Shown here: positions 43,025 to 51,476 of the stretch, piece by piece
How positions within the stretch are numbered: the stretch's first letter is position 1
How the letters are laid out: each line of letters opens with the position of its first letter
Made by a program: the position numbers and the translations under genes
NCBI RefSeq assembly: GCF_016862315.1
Contig: NZ_BOMS01000051.1
Span: 155,486 to 219,485, forward strand
Direction: 5' to 3'
Source of the DNA: Actinoplanes palleronii
GTDB lineage: Bacteria > Actinomycetota > Actinomycetes > Mycobacteriales > Micromonosporaceae
DNA length: 64,000 bases
Notes under the pieces: model-generated
What the model was told of the DNA's origin: nothing
The model's input: only the letters and a program-made list of their open reading frames with translations
Database searches by the model: none

Positions 43025-44044
43025 ATGCGTTCTGCCGTCTTTCACGAGCCCGGTCCCGCCTCCGACGTCCTGGAATTCGCCGAGCGCGGGCTGCCGCTCG
43101 CCGGCGCCGGGGAGGTGCGGGTCCGGATCGTGCTGTCGGCGGTGAACCCGACCGATACCGGCACGCGAGCCGGTCGCGGCGTGCCGGACGGGGTGGGCCC
43201 ACCCCGGGTGCCGAACCAGGACGGCGCGGGCGTGGTCGACGCGCTCGGGGAGGGCGTCACCGATTTTGAGGCGGGCGACCGGGTCTGGGTGTGGGACGCC
43301 GGTTACGGCCGCGCGGACGGCACCGCCCAGGAATACGTGGTGCTCCCTCGCCGCCAGGTGGTCCGGATGTACGACAACGTCCCGTTCGAGGTCGGCGCGG
43401 ACCTGGGCATCCCGGCGCTGACCGCGCACCGGTGCCTGACCCTGGCCGGCGGCGGACCGGCCCGGCTGGCGCCCGGCGCGCTGACCGGCCGGACGGTGCT
43501 CGTCGCGGGTGGCGCGGGCGCGGTCGGCAACGCCGCGATCCAGCTGGCCAAGTGGGCCGGCGCGACCGTGCTGACCACGGTGAGCAGCAAGGCCAAGGCG
43601 GCGCTGGCGGCCGCGGCCGGCGCGGACGCGGTGATCAATTACCGCGAGGAGGACGTGGCCGCCCGGATCCGCGAGCTGAGCCCGACCGGGCCGCACCTGA
43701 TCGTCGAGGTCAACACCGAGAACATCGGTCTGGACCTGGAGGTGATCGCGCCGGGTGGCCACATCGCGATCTACGTGGGCGGCAAGCTCAGCGTGCCGAG
43801 CTTCCCGGCGATGCTGAAGAACGCCACCCTGGCGTTCGTGCTGACCTACACGACCACGCCGGCCGAGAAGGACGACGCGGTGGCCGCGGTCGCCGAGGCG
43901 GTGAACGCGGGCGCGTTCCGGGTCGGCGAGGAGCACGGCCTGCCGATCATCCGGTTCCCGTTCGACCAGGTCGCCGAGGCGCACGAGGCGGTCGAGAAGA
44001 ACGTCGTGGGCAAGGTCGTCATCGACGTGTCGTCGCTGCGCTGA
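43025..44044 (+). CDS. NADPH:quinone reductase-like MDR oxidoreductase
   Basis: A 339-residue medium-chain dehydrogenase/reductase without zinc ligands, related to quinone oxidoreductase. The nucleotide-binding motif is VLVAGGAGAVGNAAIQLAKW; VNPTDTGTRAG marks the substrate region. It starts 20 nt after the GNAT gene and is probably co-transcribed with it. The last 26 nt overlap the convergent pseG-like gene. Likely role: NADPH-dependent reduction of quinones or enones. Confidence 0.87.
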   Translation: MRSAVFHEPGPASDVLEFAERGLPLAGAGEVRVRIVLSAVNPTDTGTRAGRGVPDGVGPPRVPNQDGAGVVDALGEGVTDFEAGDRVWVWDAGYGRADGTAQEYVVLPRRQVVRMYDNVPFEVGADLGIPALTAHRCLTLAGGGPARLAPGALTGRTVLVAGGAGAVGNAAIQLAKWAGATVLTTVSSKAKAALAAAAGADAVINYREEDVAARIRELSPTGPHLIVEVNTENIGLDLEVIAPGGHIAIYVGGKLSVPSFPAMLKNATLAFVLTYTTTPAEKDDAVAAVAEAVNAGAFRVGEEHGLPIIRFPFDQVAEAHEAVEKNVVGKVVIDVSSLR

Positions 44045-45032
44045 GCAGCGCGTCGGCCACCCGTTCCACTCCGCGGCCGTCGACCGCGGACCAGCCGGCG
44101 GCGGCCAGCGCGGTGCGTCGCGCCGGGTCGGTGAGCAGGTCGCGCAGCAGGCCGGCGGCGTTGTCGTCGAAGGCGCCGAGCCGGCCCAGCCCGGCGGCGT
44201 ACCCGCGGGCGATGGCCCGGTCGTACCCGAGGATCTGGTTGTCGACCACCCAGACCAGCGCGGCGGCCCGGCCCAGGCAGAGCAACTCCCAGGTCGAGGT
44301 GCCGCTGGCGCTGACCACCAGGTCGGCGCCGGCCAGCAGCTTGGGCAGGTGGTCGGTGGGCGCGATGATCTCGAACCGCTGTCCCGGGCCGGGTGCGACC
44401 GCGAGCAGTTCGGCGCGCAATCCGTCGTCAGCCGCCACGACCGTGGCGTCGAAGGGCACGCCGGCGTCCGCGAGCAGCCGCGCGACCTGCGGCGCGGCAC
44501 GATAGGCGTCGGTTCCACCGAAAAAAGCGACAACCTTGGGGGTACGCAGGGTCTGATGCACCGGCGCCGTCACCGGCCGCAGCTGGCGCACCGTCGAGCG
44601 CAGCAGCGCGTAGTCCAGCCCGGTCAGCCGCAGCCCGGCGTCGACCGTCAGCGCGGTGTCCAGGTTCTGGTCCACGTAGATGTCGGCGCTCTGCCCGCGC
44701 GTGTCACCGTCCACGATGGCCAGCACCGGGACGCCGGCCGCGCGGACCGCGACGGTGTGCTGCGGCGGCAGCACGTAGGAGTCCACCACCAGGGCGTCCA
44801 GGCCCAGCCGGCGCACCGCGGCGACCAGCCCGACCTCGTCGAACGGCGCCGGGTGCCAGGGCAGCCCGCGCTGCTCCAGCTGCGCCTCGGCCCAGGTCAC
44901 GCCGCCCAGGTCGCTGAGGAAGTGCACGTCGGCGCCGCGCGCGGTGAGCTCCTCGGCCAGCGCGACGCACCGGACGAGATGCCCGACGCCGGTCCGCGCC
45001 CCAGCATCACACCGAATCCCGATCGTGGTCAC
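44019..45032 (-). CDS. pseG: PseG-like UDP-2,4-diacetamido-trideoxy-altrose hydrolase
   Basis: A 337-residue GT-B-fold hydrolase that, in the pathway, removes UDP from the sugar nucleotide before condensation to pseudaminic acid. It starts TTIGIRCDAGARTGVGHLVR, with the catalytic-type His in GVGH, and has the nucleotide-binding VSASGTSTWELLCLG near the C-terminus. GTG 45032 overlaps the stop of the CTER micro-ORF (GTGA). Last gene of the leftward pse operon. No PseI is present in the window. Confidence 0.85.
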   Translation of the reverse strand: MTTIGIRCDAGARTGVGHLVRCVALAEELTARGADVHFLSDLGGVTWAEAQLEQRGLPWHPAPFDEVGLVAAVRRLGLDALVVDSYVLPPQHTVAVRAAGVPVLAIVDGDTRGQSADIYVDQNLDTALTVDAGLRLTGLDYALLRSTVRQLRPVTAPVHQTLRTPKVVAFFGGTDAYRAAPQVARLLADAGVPFDATVVAADDGLRAELLAVAPGPGQRFEIIAPTDHLPKLLAGADLVVSASGTSTWELLCLGRAAALVWVVDNQILGYDRAIARGYAAGLGRLGAFDDNAAGLLRDLLTDPARRTALAAAGWSAVDGRGVERVADALLSAATTRR

Positions 45033-45121
45033 GCTGAGCCTGCTGCGGCATGCTCTTCCGGCCCTCGCCTGCGGCGTTTGTCGGCCGGTGGCGGTGGCTG
45101 CCGCTCGGTGCAGTCGATCAT
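45029..45121 (-). CDS. CTER micro-ORF A, 30 codons, between pseF and pseG
   Basis: ATG 45121 overlaps the pseF-like stop by ATGA and the TGA at 45031-45029 overlaps the pseG GTG by GTGA. AAGGAG lies about 11 nt upstream. The peptide begins MIDCTERQPPPP and continues through a basic stretch (DKRRRRG) to an Ala-rich end. Its start is strikingly like that of a second micro-ORF at 53727-53807 (MTACTERHNPAP), placed in the same way between luxE and luxC. Unknown function; the shared motif and identical junctions argue that it is translated. Confidence 0.6.
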   Translation of the reverse strand: MIDCTERQPPPPADKRRRRGPEEHAAAGSA

Positions 45122-45843
45122 GCTTGAGACAGCTCCTTCTGGTTCACGTGTGAATTCAACTCCACCAGCTCCGGGTGCTCGGCGAGCCAGTCGGCGATGC
45201 CCTCGACGCTGATCGGGATGTCGCCGAAGCGGTCGACGATCGCCTCGATGAGCTTCCAATCGTCCTCGGTGTCCAGGGTCAGCCGCAGGTGCGACCGGTC
45301 CGGCAGCACGGTCACCCCGATCAGGTCGAACTCGTCCGGGTTCGAGTAGATGTACGACGTCACGTGCGTCCGGTGGTGCTCGGTGGCCCGCTTGTCGATG
45401 GCCCGCAGCGTCGCGGCCCGGACCACCTCGACGTCCAGCCCGCGCGGCAGCGTCCGGGTGATCGACGTGGTCAGGTAGTCCACACCGGACGCCTCGAAGA
45501 TCCGCGCCACCCGCCGGACCAGCGCCGGGTCGAGCAGCGGGCAGTCCGCGGTGAACCGCAGCACGGTGTCCGCGTCCCGCCCGTCCAGCACGCCGAGGAA
45601 CCGGGTCAGCACGTCGTCCACCGGCCCGCGGTAACAGGCCACCCCGATCCGGGCGCACTCCGCCTCGACCGCGTCGTCGGCGGCCTCGGTGGTGGTCGCC
45701 ACGACCAGGTCGTCGAGGACACCGCTGGCCCGGGCGGCGCGGACCACCCGGTGCAGCACGGAGCGGTCGCCGAGCCGGCGCAGGACCTTGCCGGGGAGCC
45801 GGGTGGAGCCCATCCGGGCCTGAATGATGCCGAGGGTGGTCAC
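45118..45843 (-). CDS. SpsF/PseF-type cytidylyltransferase
   Basis: A 241-residue nucleotidyltransferase. It opens with LGIIQARMGSTRLPGKVLRR, the signature of the SpsF/NeuA-like group, and has the metal-binding segment VLRFTADCPLLDP. In pseudaminic acid loci this family activates the sugar with CTP (PseF role). GTG 45843 overlaps the upstream methyltransferase-like gene by GTGA; its stop overlaps the CTER micro-ORF. Not proven to be PseF itself, since SpsF proteins also occur in spore-coat glycan loci. Confidence 0.82.
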   Translation of the reverse strand: MTTLGIIQARMGSTRLPGKVLRRLGDRSVLHRVVRAARASGVLDDLVVATTTEAADDAVEAECARIGVACYRGPVDDVLTRFLGVLDGRDADTVLRFTADCPLLDPALVRRVARIFEASGVDYLTTSITRTLPRGLDVEVVRAATLRAIDKRATEHHRTHVTSYIYSNPDEFDLIGVTVLPDRSHLRLTLDTEDDWKLIEAIVDRFGDIPISVEGIADWLAEHPELVELNSHVNQKELSQA

Positions 45844-47366
45844 GGTGCGTCCTCAGTTCCGTTGCGAAGTCGTTTGCGGGCCTTACGTGCCAGGGCCAGG
45901 CCGACCTTGGCGGCGCGGTAGCCGAGGCCACCGCTGAACGCGGCGATCTGCATCCGGGCGCGGCCCAGGTCGGCGTCCCGCTTGGCGAGTTCGTGCTCGA
46001 AGAACCCGCTGCGGGCCTCGGCGTTGTCGAGTCGCCGGCGCAGCGCCCGGAGCTGCTCCTCGTGTTCGCGCAGGCCGTCCGCCGCGGGTTCGGCCGCGTC
46101 CGGATCGGCCGGGTCCGGCACCTCGTCCCGGCCGGCCGCGCCGGCCAGCACCGCGGTCAGCCGGGTCACCTCGGTGACCGCCTGCCACGGGTGGGTGTAA
46201 CCGCCGGTGGCCAGGATCCGGGCGAACCGGGTCAGCGCGTCCGGGCAGTCCGGTGCGCCCGGGTCGAGCAGCGCGAACCGGTCCCCGTCCACCAGCACGT
46301 TGCCGGCCGCGGCCGACGGCAGCGCGACCATCCAGCCGGTGAGCAGCCGGCGCAGTTCCGGAAGTTCGTGCCGCAGCGCCGCGGTGAGCAGCAGCTCCTC
46401 CAGCAGCCGGCCGGGTGGCAGCGGCTGGTCGGGCGGTGCGGGCCGGTCGTCCAGGACCCGGACGGTGCGCCGCAGCCAGGCCCCGTCCGGCGTGCTGACC
46501 AGCTCGGCCACCGCCCGCTCGCCGGCGTGCAGCACCGCGGGCAGGGTGACCGATCCGGTGCCGGCCGGTGCGCGGTGGGCGACAGCCAGCCAAGCGGGTG
46601 CCAGTTCGGCGCCGAGGCCGCGACGCACTGCCGCACCGGCGAGCCGGCGCGGGTCGCTGAGGACCCGATCGCTGGCGTACGCGGTGGCCACCGCACCGGC
46701 GGCCAGGGCACCGAGTGCGTCCACCGGTCCGTACCGGAGGGTTTCCGGGGTGACCAGCAGAGTCGGGCGGCCCGGCAGCGGCCAGGCGGCCGCGAGTCCG
46801 GCGACCGGCAGGCCTTCGGCGCCCAGCGCGGCGGCCAGCCGGTCCGGTCGTCCCGGCGCGTCGCCGAACTCGCCGAGCGGACGCCAGGCGTCGCCGGTCC
46901 GGGCCGCAGTGGGTGTGCCCGGGTCGACCAGGCGGTGCACGCCCAGCTCGTTCTCCACGGTGAGCAGCAGCGTGCCGCCCGGCCGCAGGACACGTTTGAG
47001 GGCGCGGACCGCGTCCAGCCAGTCGAGCTGCGGTCCCTCCGGTGAGCAGAGCCGGGTGGTGCCGTCCAGGGCGAGGACCGCGTCGTACCGGTCGGTGTCG
47101 GTGATTTTGGGCAGCGTGCCGCAGAGGATCCGGACGCCGGTGACGGCGCGGTGCTCCTGGGCCAGGGCGTCCGGATGTGATCGGAGCAGGCAGGTCACCT
47201 CGCGACCGGGTGCCAGGGCGGCGACCAGCTCCGGGTCGTGCGGGCCGGCCAGCAGGATCCGGCTGCCGGTCGGCACCCGCCCGGCCAGATGCCGCAGCAG
47301 CGGGCCGCCGGCCGAGGGGAGTTCCTCGGCGTACTCGGGCATCTCGCCACCGATGAGCTGGATCAT
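45840..47366 (-). CDS. Methyltransferase-like protein with C-terminal coiled coil
   Basis: A 508-residue protein. Residues 1-200 resemble a class I SAM methyltransferase: GSRILLAGPHDPELVAALAP, a region YDAVLALDGTTRL and VLRPGGTLLLTVENELGVHR. The glycine motif I is weak, so activity is doubtful. The middle (about 200-420) is of unknown fold with a DGDRFALLDPGAPD segment resembling a phosphotransferase loop. The end (about 440-508) is a charged coiled coil with a basic amphipathic tail. ATG 47366 overlaps the upstream stop by ATGA. Role in the glycan pathway unknown. Confidence 0.6.
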   Translation of the reverse strand: MIQLIGGEMPEYAEELPSAGGPLLRHLAGRVPTGSRILLAGPHDPELVAALAPGREVTCLLRSHPDALAQEHRAVTGVRILCGTLPKITDTDRYDAVLALDGTTRLCSPEGPQLDWLDAVRALKRVLRPGGTLLLTVENELGVHRLVDPGTPTAARTGDAWRPLGEFGDAPGRPDRLAAALGAEGLPVAGLAAAWPLPGRPTLLVTPETLRYGPVDALGALAAGAVATAYASDRVLSDPRRLAGAAVRRGLGAELAPAWLAVAHRAPAGTGSVTLPAVLHAGERAVAELVSTPDGAWLRRTVRVLDDRPAPPDQPLPPGRLLEELLLTAALRHELPELRRLLTGWMVALPSAAAGNVLVDGDRFALLDPGAPDCPDALTRFARILATGGYTHPWQAVTEVTRLTAVLAGAAGRDEVPDPADPDAAEPAADGLREHEEQLRALRRRLDNAEARSGFFEHELAKRDADLGRARMQIAAFSGGLGYRAAKVGLALARKARKRLRNGTEDAP

Positions 47367-48202
47367 GCCGCCTCCCGGGCGGTGCTCGCGGCCCGGTGGG
47401 CCGCGGTCCAGCCGAGCAGCGCGCGCAGCTCGGCCGGCGAGGCCAGGTAGCCGTCGCCGAGTTCGGCCATCGCGGTGGCCCGGGCAGTCGCCGGATCCGG
47501 CGCGACGCCCTGGAGTTCCGGCCATTCGCGGCGGACCCGTTCGGCGGTCGCCAGGTCCTCCGAGGCCAGCCGCATCGGGTCGCCGTAGACGGCCGGCTCG
47601 CAGCCGGCGGCCGCGCCGTACATCACCGCGCTGCTCAGCCGGTTGGAGGCCACCCGGCGGTGACTGCGCAGCTCAGCGAGCTGGTTGTGCAGGAACCGGG
47701 GGTCGGTCTGCATCCGCATGTAACCCCGGTAGCCGTGGCAGATCACCCGGCCGGCCTGCTCGTAGAACGCCCGCACCCGGTCGTCCCGGTACTCCTGCCA
47801 GTACAGGCAGAAGGTGATCGGGCCGGCCTCGGTGGCGACGATCTCGTCGACCAGCCGCTGGTGGTCACCGGAGACGTGCTGACCCTCCCAGCCGTGGAAC
47901 GGGTACCAGATGGTGCCGTCCCGCTTCGTGCTCTCGGCCGGGATGGACCGCATCAGGTAGAGGAACGGCGAGCCGATCACTGTCGCCAGTGGACGGCCCA
48001 TCGACCAGGCGCGCCGCCGGGTCCGCTCGGACCAGACGAAGATCGGCAGGCCGGGCGCGTACGGAGTACCGCCGCCCAGCCCGTCAGCCACGTTCCAGCC
48101 GTGCTGCAGATACCCGTCGATCCGGGGCGGATCCGCCGGGTCGAGCCCGCAGTACTCGGCCAGAACATGGGCGTGGCCGTAGAAATGGTTCCCGTGGTGC
48201 AC
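47363..48202 (-). CDS. Unknown protein in the pse operon (possible GT-B-like)
   Basis: A 279-residue protein that I do not recognise. It opens VHHGNHFYGHAHVLAEYCG and contains YLQHGWNVADGLGG, VIGSPFLYLMRSIPAES, GPITFCLYWQEYRDDRVRAF and LSSAVMYGAAAGCEPAVYGD. The last segment, followed by DPM, is reminiscent of the nucleotide-binding end of GT-B glycosyltransferases, but this is weak. GTG 48202 follows the pseC stop by 3 nt and its own stop overlaps the next ATG. Its place between PseC and the later sugar enzymes suggests a step in the glycan pathway; it could be a transferase of the sugar. Confidence 0.5.
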   Translation of the reverse strand: MHHGNHFYGHAHVLAEYCGLDPADPPRIDGYLQHGWNVADGLGGGTPYAPGLPIFVWSERTRRRAWSMGRPLATVIGSPFLYLMRSIPAESTKRDGTIWYPFHGWEGQHVSGDHQRLVDEIVATEAGPITFCLYWQEYRDDRVRAFYEQAGRVICHGYRGYMRMQTDPRFLHNQLAELRSHRRVASNRLSSAVMYGAAAGCEPAVYGDPMRLASEDLATAERVRREWPELQGVAPDPATARATAMAELGDGYLASPAELRALLGWTAAHRAASTAREAA

Positions 48203-48205
48203 GGG

Positions 48206-49330
48206 TCAGCTCCCGAGGATGCCGCGCAGGGTCTCGATGACGCGATCCTGGTCGGCGTCGCTGAGGTCGACGAAGAGCGGAAGGGAGATCTCCTCGGCGT
48301 AGAAGGACTCGGCGACCGGGCACATGCCACGGCGGTAACCGAGCTCCTCGAACACCGGGTGCCAGTAGACCGGGATGTAGTTGACCTGCACGCCGATCCC
48401 GGCCGCCTGCATCCGCTCGAACACCTCGCGGCGCCGGCCGTCCAGGATCCGGACCGGGTAGAGGTGCCGCATCGGGTCGACGTCGTCCGGGGTGACCGGC
48501 AGTTTCAGCCCGGGAATGCCGGCGAGCAGCTCGTCGTAGCGGGCCGTGAGCTGCTGCCGCCGGGCCTTGAACGCGGCCAGCCGGCGCAGCTGGGCGCTGC
48601 CCAGCGCGCAGAGCACGTCCGGCAGGCGGTAGTTCAGCCCGAACTCGTGCACCTCGTAGAACCAGCGGCCCTCGTCCGGCCGGCGCAGCAGCTCCGGCTT
48701 CTTCACCATGCCGACGGTGCGGAAGGTGCGGACCCGGTCCAGCAGCTCCGGGCGGATCGAGGCGACCGCGCCGCCCTCGGCGGTGGTCAGGTTCTTGGTC
48801 GGGAAGAACGAGAACGTGGTCAGGTCCGCGATCGAACCGACCGGCCGCCCCCGGTAGACCGACCCGATGGCGTGCGCCGCGTCCGCGACCAGCACCGCGC
48901 CGGTCGTGTCGGCGAGCTTGCGCAGCCGGTCGTAGTCGGCCGGCACGCCGGCGTAGTCCACCGCGGCGATCGCCCTGGTCCGCGCGGTGAGCGCGGCCTC
49001 GGCGGCGGCCGGGTCCAGGTTCGCGGTGTCCTCGTCGACGTCCGCGAACACCACTGTCGCGCCGAGCATCGCGGCGCCGGACGCGGTGGCCACGAACGTC
49101 ATCGGCGTGGTGACCACCTCGTCGCCCGGGCCGACCCCGGCCGCGGCGTACGCGGCGTGCAGCGCGGTGGTCCCGTTGGTGACCGTCACGCAGGGCGCGC
49201 CGGCCACCCGTTCCAGGTCCGCCTCGAACTCGGCGACCCGGGGGCCGGTGGTCAGCCAGTCGCTGCTCAGCGCGGCGACCACCGCGTCCACGTCGGACTG
49301 CTCGATGGACTGACGTCCGTAGGGCAGCAT
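48206..49330 (-). CDS. pseC: PseC-like sugar aminotransferase (DegT family)
   Basis: A 374-residue PLP enzyme of the DegT/DnrJ/EryC1/PseC family, predicted to aminate C4 of the PseB product. The PLP-lysine motif is FSFFPTKNLTTAEGGAV, and LPYGRQSIEQSDVDAVVAAL with VAEFEADLERVAGAPCV start the protein. DAAHAIGSVYRG carries the conserved Asp. ATG 49330 has GGAGAAG 8 nt upstream and lies 4 nt after pseB. Confidence 0.88.
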   Translation of the reverse strand: MLPYGRQSIEQSDVDAVVAALSSDWLTTGPRVAEFEADLERVAGAPCVTVTNGTTALHAAYAAAGVGPGDEVVTTPMTFVATASGAAMLGATVVFADVDEDTANLDPAAAEAALTARTRAIAAVDYAGVPADYDRLRKLADTTGAVLVADAAHAIGSVYRGRPVGSIADLTTFSFFPTKNLTTAEGGAVASIRPELLDRVRTFRTVGMVKKPELLRRPDEGRWFYEVHEFGLNYRLPDVLCALGSAQLRRLAAFKARRQQLTARYDELLAGIPGLKLPVTPDDVDPMRHLYPVRILDGRRREVFERMQAAGIGVQVNYIPVYWHPVFEELGYRRGMCPVAESFYAEEISLPLFVDLSDADQDRVIETLRGILGS

Positions 49331-49334
49331 CAGG

Positions 49335-50315
49335 TCACTTCTCCGAGACGAGATCACGCATCTCGTCGACCGACAGCCACAGGTCGTTGTTGTCGGAGCG
49401 GTAGTTGAAGCCGTCGGCCACCTGCTCGCCGCCCTCGGGGGACTCGTAACCCCAGCTGGCCGCGACCGGCTGGACCACGTAGCGGTCCTTGAAGCGCAGC
49501 GTGCGGCGGCTGTCGTCGGCGGCGATCATCTCCTCGTGCAGCTTCTCGCCCGGGCGCATGCCGATCTCGTGGGTCGGCGAGCCCGGCGCGACCGCCTCGA
49601 CCAGGTCGAGGATGCGCATGCTCGGGATCCGCGGCACGTACAGCTCGCCGCCGCGCATCACGTCGAACGAGCTGACCACGAACTCGACGGCCTGGTCCAG
49701 GGTGATCCAGAAGCGGGTCATCCGCTTGTCGGTGATCGGCAGGCTCTGGTTCTCGGCCGCCAGCTTGCGGAAGAACGGCACCACCGAGCCCCGGCTGCCC
49801 ATCACGTTGCCGTAGCGGACCACGGCCAGCCGGGTGGGGTGGGTGGCGGCGTAGTGGTTGCCGGCGATCACGATCTTGTCGGCGGCGAGCTTGGTCGCGC
49901 CGTACAGGTTGATCGGGCTGGACGCCTTGTCGGTGGAGAGCGCGACGACCTTCTTGACCTCGGCCTGGATCGCCGCGTCGATCACGTTCTGGGTGCCGTT
50001 GATGTTCGTCGCGACGAACTCCGACGGGTTGTACTCGGCGGTGTCGACCTGCTTGAGGGCGGCGGCGTGCACCACGTGGTCGATGCCGTGCATGGCCCGG
50101 TCCAGACGGGCGCGGTCCCGGATGTCGCCGAGGAAGAACCGCAGTCGCGGGTCGGCCCCGAACATCTGCCGGACCTCGTACTGCTTCAGCTCGTCCCGGG
50201 AGAACACCACGATGCGGGCCGGGTCGAGATGGGTGAGGGCGTACTTGAGGAACGCCTTGCCGAACGATCCGGTGGCACCGGTGACAAGGATCGAGGATCC
50301 GCTGATTTCAGACAC
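49335..50315 (-). CDS. pseB: PseB-like UDP-GlcNAc 4,6-dehydratase (5-inverting)
   Basis: A 326-residue SDR of the extended type, the first step of pseudaminic acid synthesis. The NAD(P)-binding motif is LVTGATGSFGKAFL; the active-site stretch VVALSTDKASSPINLYGATK combines the DK pair and the YxxxK motif of inverting PseB enzymes; VVRYGNVMGSRGSVVPFF follows. GTG 50315 has GGAG 8 nt upstream. It heads the leftward operon, divergent from the ACP gene. Confidence 0.92.
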   Translation of the reverse strand: MSEISGSSILVTGATGSFGKAFLKYALTHLDPARIVVFSRDELKQYEVRQMFGADPRLRFFLGDIRDRARLDRAMHGIDHVVHAAALKQVDTAEYNPSEFVATNINGTQNVIDAAIQAEVKKVVALSTDKASSPINLYGATKLAADKIVIAGNHYAATHPTRLAVVRYGNVMGSRGSVVPFFRKLAAENQSLPITDKRMTRFWITLDQAVEFVVSSFDVMRGGELYVPRIPSMRILDLVEAVAPGSPTHEIGMRPGEKLHEEMIAADDSRRTLRFKDRYVVQPVAASWGYESPEGGEQVADGFNYRSDNNDLWLSVDEMRDLVSEK

Positions 50316-50505
50316 GTGTTTTCTCCGAGGTACGGGGGCGGTGAGCCGCTACGGGGCGGAAGCATAACCACGTGTCCAGGCAATTCCGCGAGTCGTGCAG
50401 AACAGCCAATGGCAATTCATTTTCAGTTCAACCGGCATTGGTCGAAGCGACCGCGCGCCTACGGGAAGGTGGACTCCTCCACCCACCACCCCTGGGAGTA
50501 ACACC
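50316..50505. promoter_or_regulatory. Divergent promoter region between the pse and acyl operons
   Basis: 190 bp separating two oppositely transcribed operons. It includes an AT-richer stretch (GGCAATTCATTTTCAGTTC, 50412-50430) flanked by CCAATG (50406-50411) and CATTGG (50436-50441), a possible regulator pair. The arrangement suggests coordinated expression; no specific -10 box is assigned. Confidence 0.5.
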
Positions 50506-50748
50506 GTGACTGAGCTGCAGAGACTGCGCGACGCGTTCCGAACCGCGCTGGACCTTCCGGCGGACGCGCCCGTGGATGACCTGCGCTACCAGGACAATGA
50601 GAAGTGGGACTCCCTGGCGCACATGTCCCTTGTCGCGACGATCGAAGATGAATTCGCGGTAATGATCGATACGGACGACGTCATCAATATGTCCAGCTTT
50701 ACCGAGGCCGTGCGAATCCTTGGTAAATACGGAGTGGACGTCAAGTGA
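50506..50748 (+). CDS. Acyl carrier protein
   Basis: An 80-residue carrier protein. The phosphopantetheine attachment motif is EKWDSLAHMSLV (Ser in DSL). The rest has the acidic helical pattern of ACPs (EDEFAVMIDTDDVINMSSFT). GTG 50506 has GGGAG 7 nt upstream. Its stop overlaps the SDR start by GTGA. It probably carries the acyl group handled by the following enzymes. Confidence 0.9.
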   Translation: MTELQRLRDAFRTALDLPADAPVDDLRYQDNEKWDSLAHMSLVATIEDEFAVMIDTDDVINMSSFTEAVRILGKYGVDVK

Positions 50749-51476
50749 GCGTCGCCCTGATCACCGGGGCGTCGCGCGGAATCGGCCGGGCTGCCGCACA
50801 CCGCCTCGCCGAGCAGGGGTACGACCTGATCCTGCACGGGCACGGCGCTGCCGGAGTCGCCGAGACCGCCGAGTCCCTGGCCGGCAAGTACGGCGTGACC
50901 GTCGTCGCCGGCTCCGGTGACATCGCCGACCCGCAGACCAGCAAGGCGCTGGTCCGGCTCGCGTTCGAGAACTTCAAACGGCTGGACGCGCTGGTCGTCA
51001 ACGCCGGCACGCACGCGGCCGGGATGCTCGGCATGACCGGCGACGACGTGATCGCGCGGCTGTTCGCGGTGAACGCGGCCGGTGCGGCGTACACCCTGCA
51101 GAACGCGGTGCGGCTGCTCGCGCGCGGGGAGAACCCGGCCGTGGTGCTGACCGCCTCGGTCACCGGCACGCAGGGCGCCGCCGGTCAGGCCGTCTACGCC
51201 GCGTCGAAAGCCGCGGTGGAGGGGCTGACCCGGTCGGCCGCCAAGGAACTCGGCCCGCGCGGGATCCGGGTCAACGCGGTCGCGCCCGGCTTCATCGCCA
51301 CCGACATGCTGGACAGCCTGGACGAGGCCGGTCGCGCCGCCCGGATCGCGGACACCGCGCTGGGCCGGCTCGGCACCGCCGAGGACGTGGCCGACGTGAT
51401 CACCTTCTTGCTCTCCACCCAGGCGCGGTTCGTGACCGGCCAGATCGTCGGGGTCGACGGAGGACTGACGCTGTGA
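50745..51476 (+). CDS. SDR family ketoreductase (FabG-like)
   Basis: A 243-residue short-chain dehydrogenase. Cofactor motif: VALITGASRGIGRAAA (TGxxxGxG); catalytic residues: Ser in VVLTASVTGTQG and YAASKAAVEG (YxxxK). The end, GQIVGVDGGLTL, is typical of 3-oxoacyl-ACP reductases. It overlaps ACP and the adenylating enzyme by GTGA on both sides. Confidence 0.9.
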   Translation: MSVALITGASRGIGRAAAHRLAEQGYDLILHGHGAAGVAETAESLAGKYGVTVVAGSGDIADPQTSKALVRLAFENFKRLDALVVNAGTHAAGMLGMTGDDVIARLFAVNAAGAAYTLQNAVRLLARGENPAVVLTASVTGTQGAAGQAVYAASKAAVEGLTRSAAKELGPRGIRVNAVAPGFIATDMLDSLDEAGRAARIADTALGRLGTAEDVADVITFLLSTQARFVTGQIVGVDGGLTL

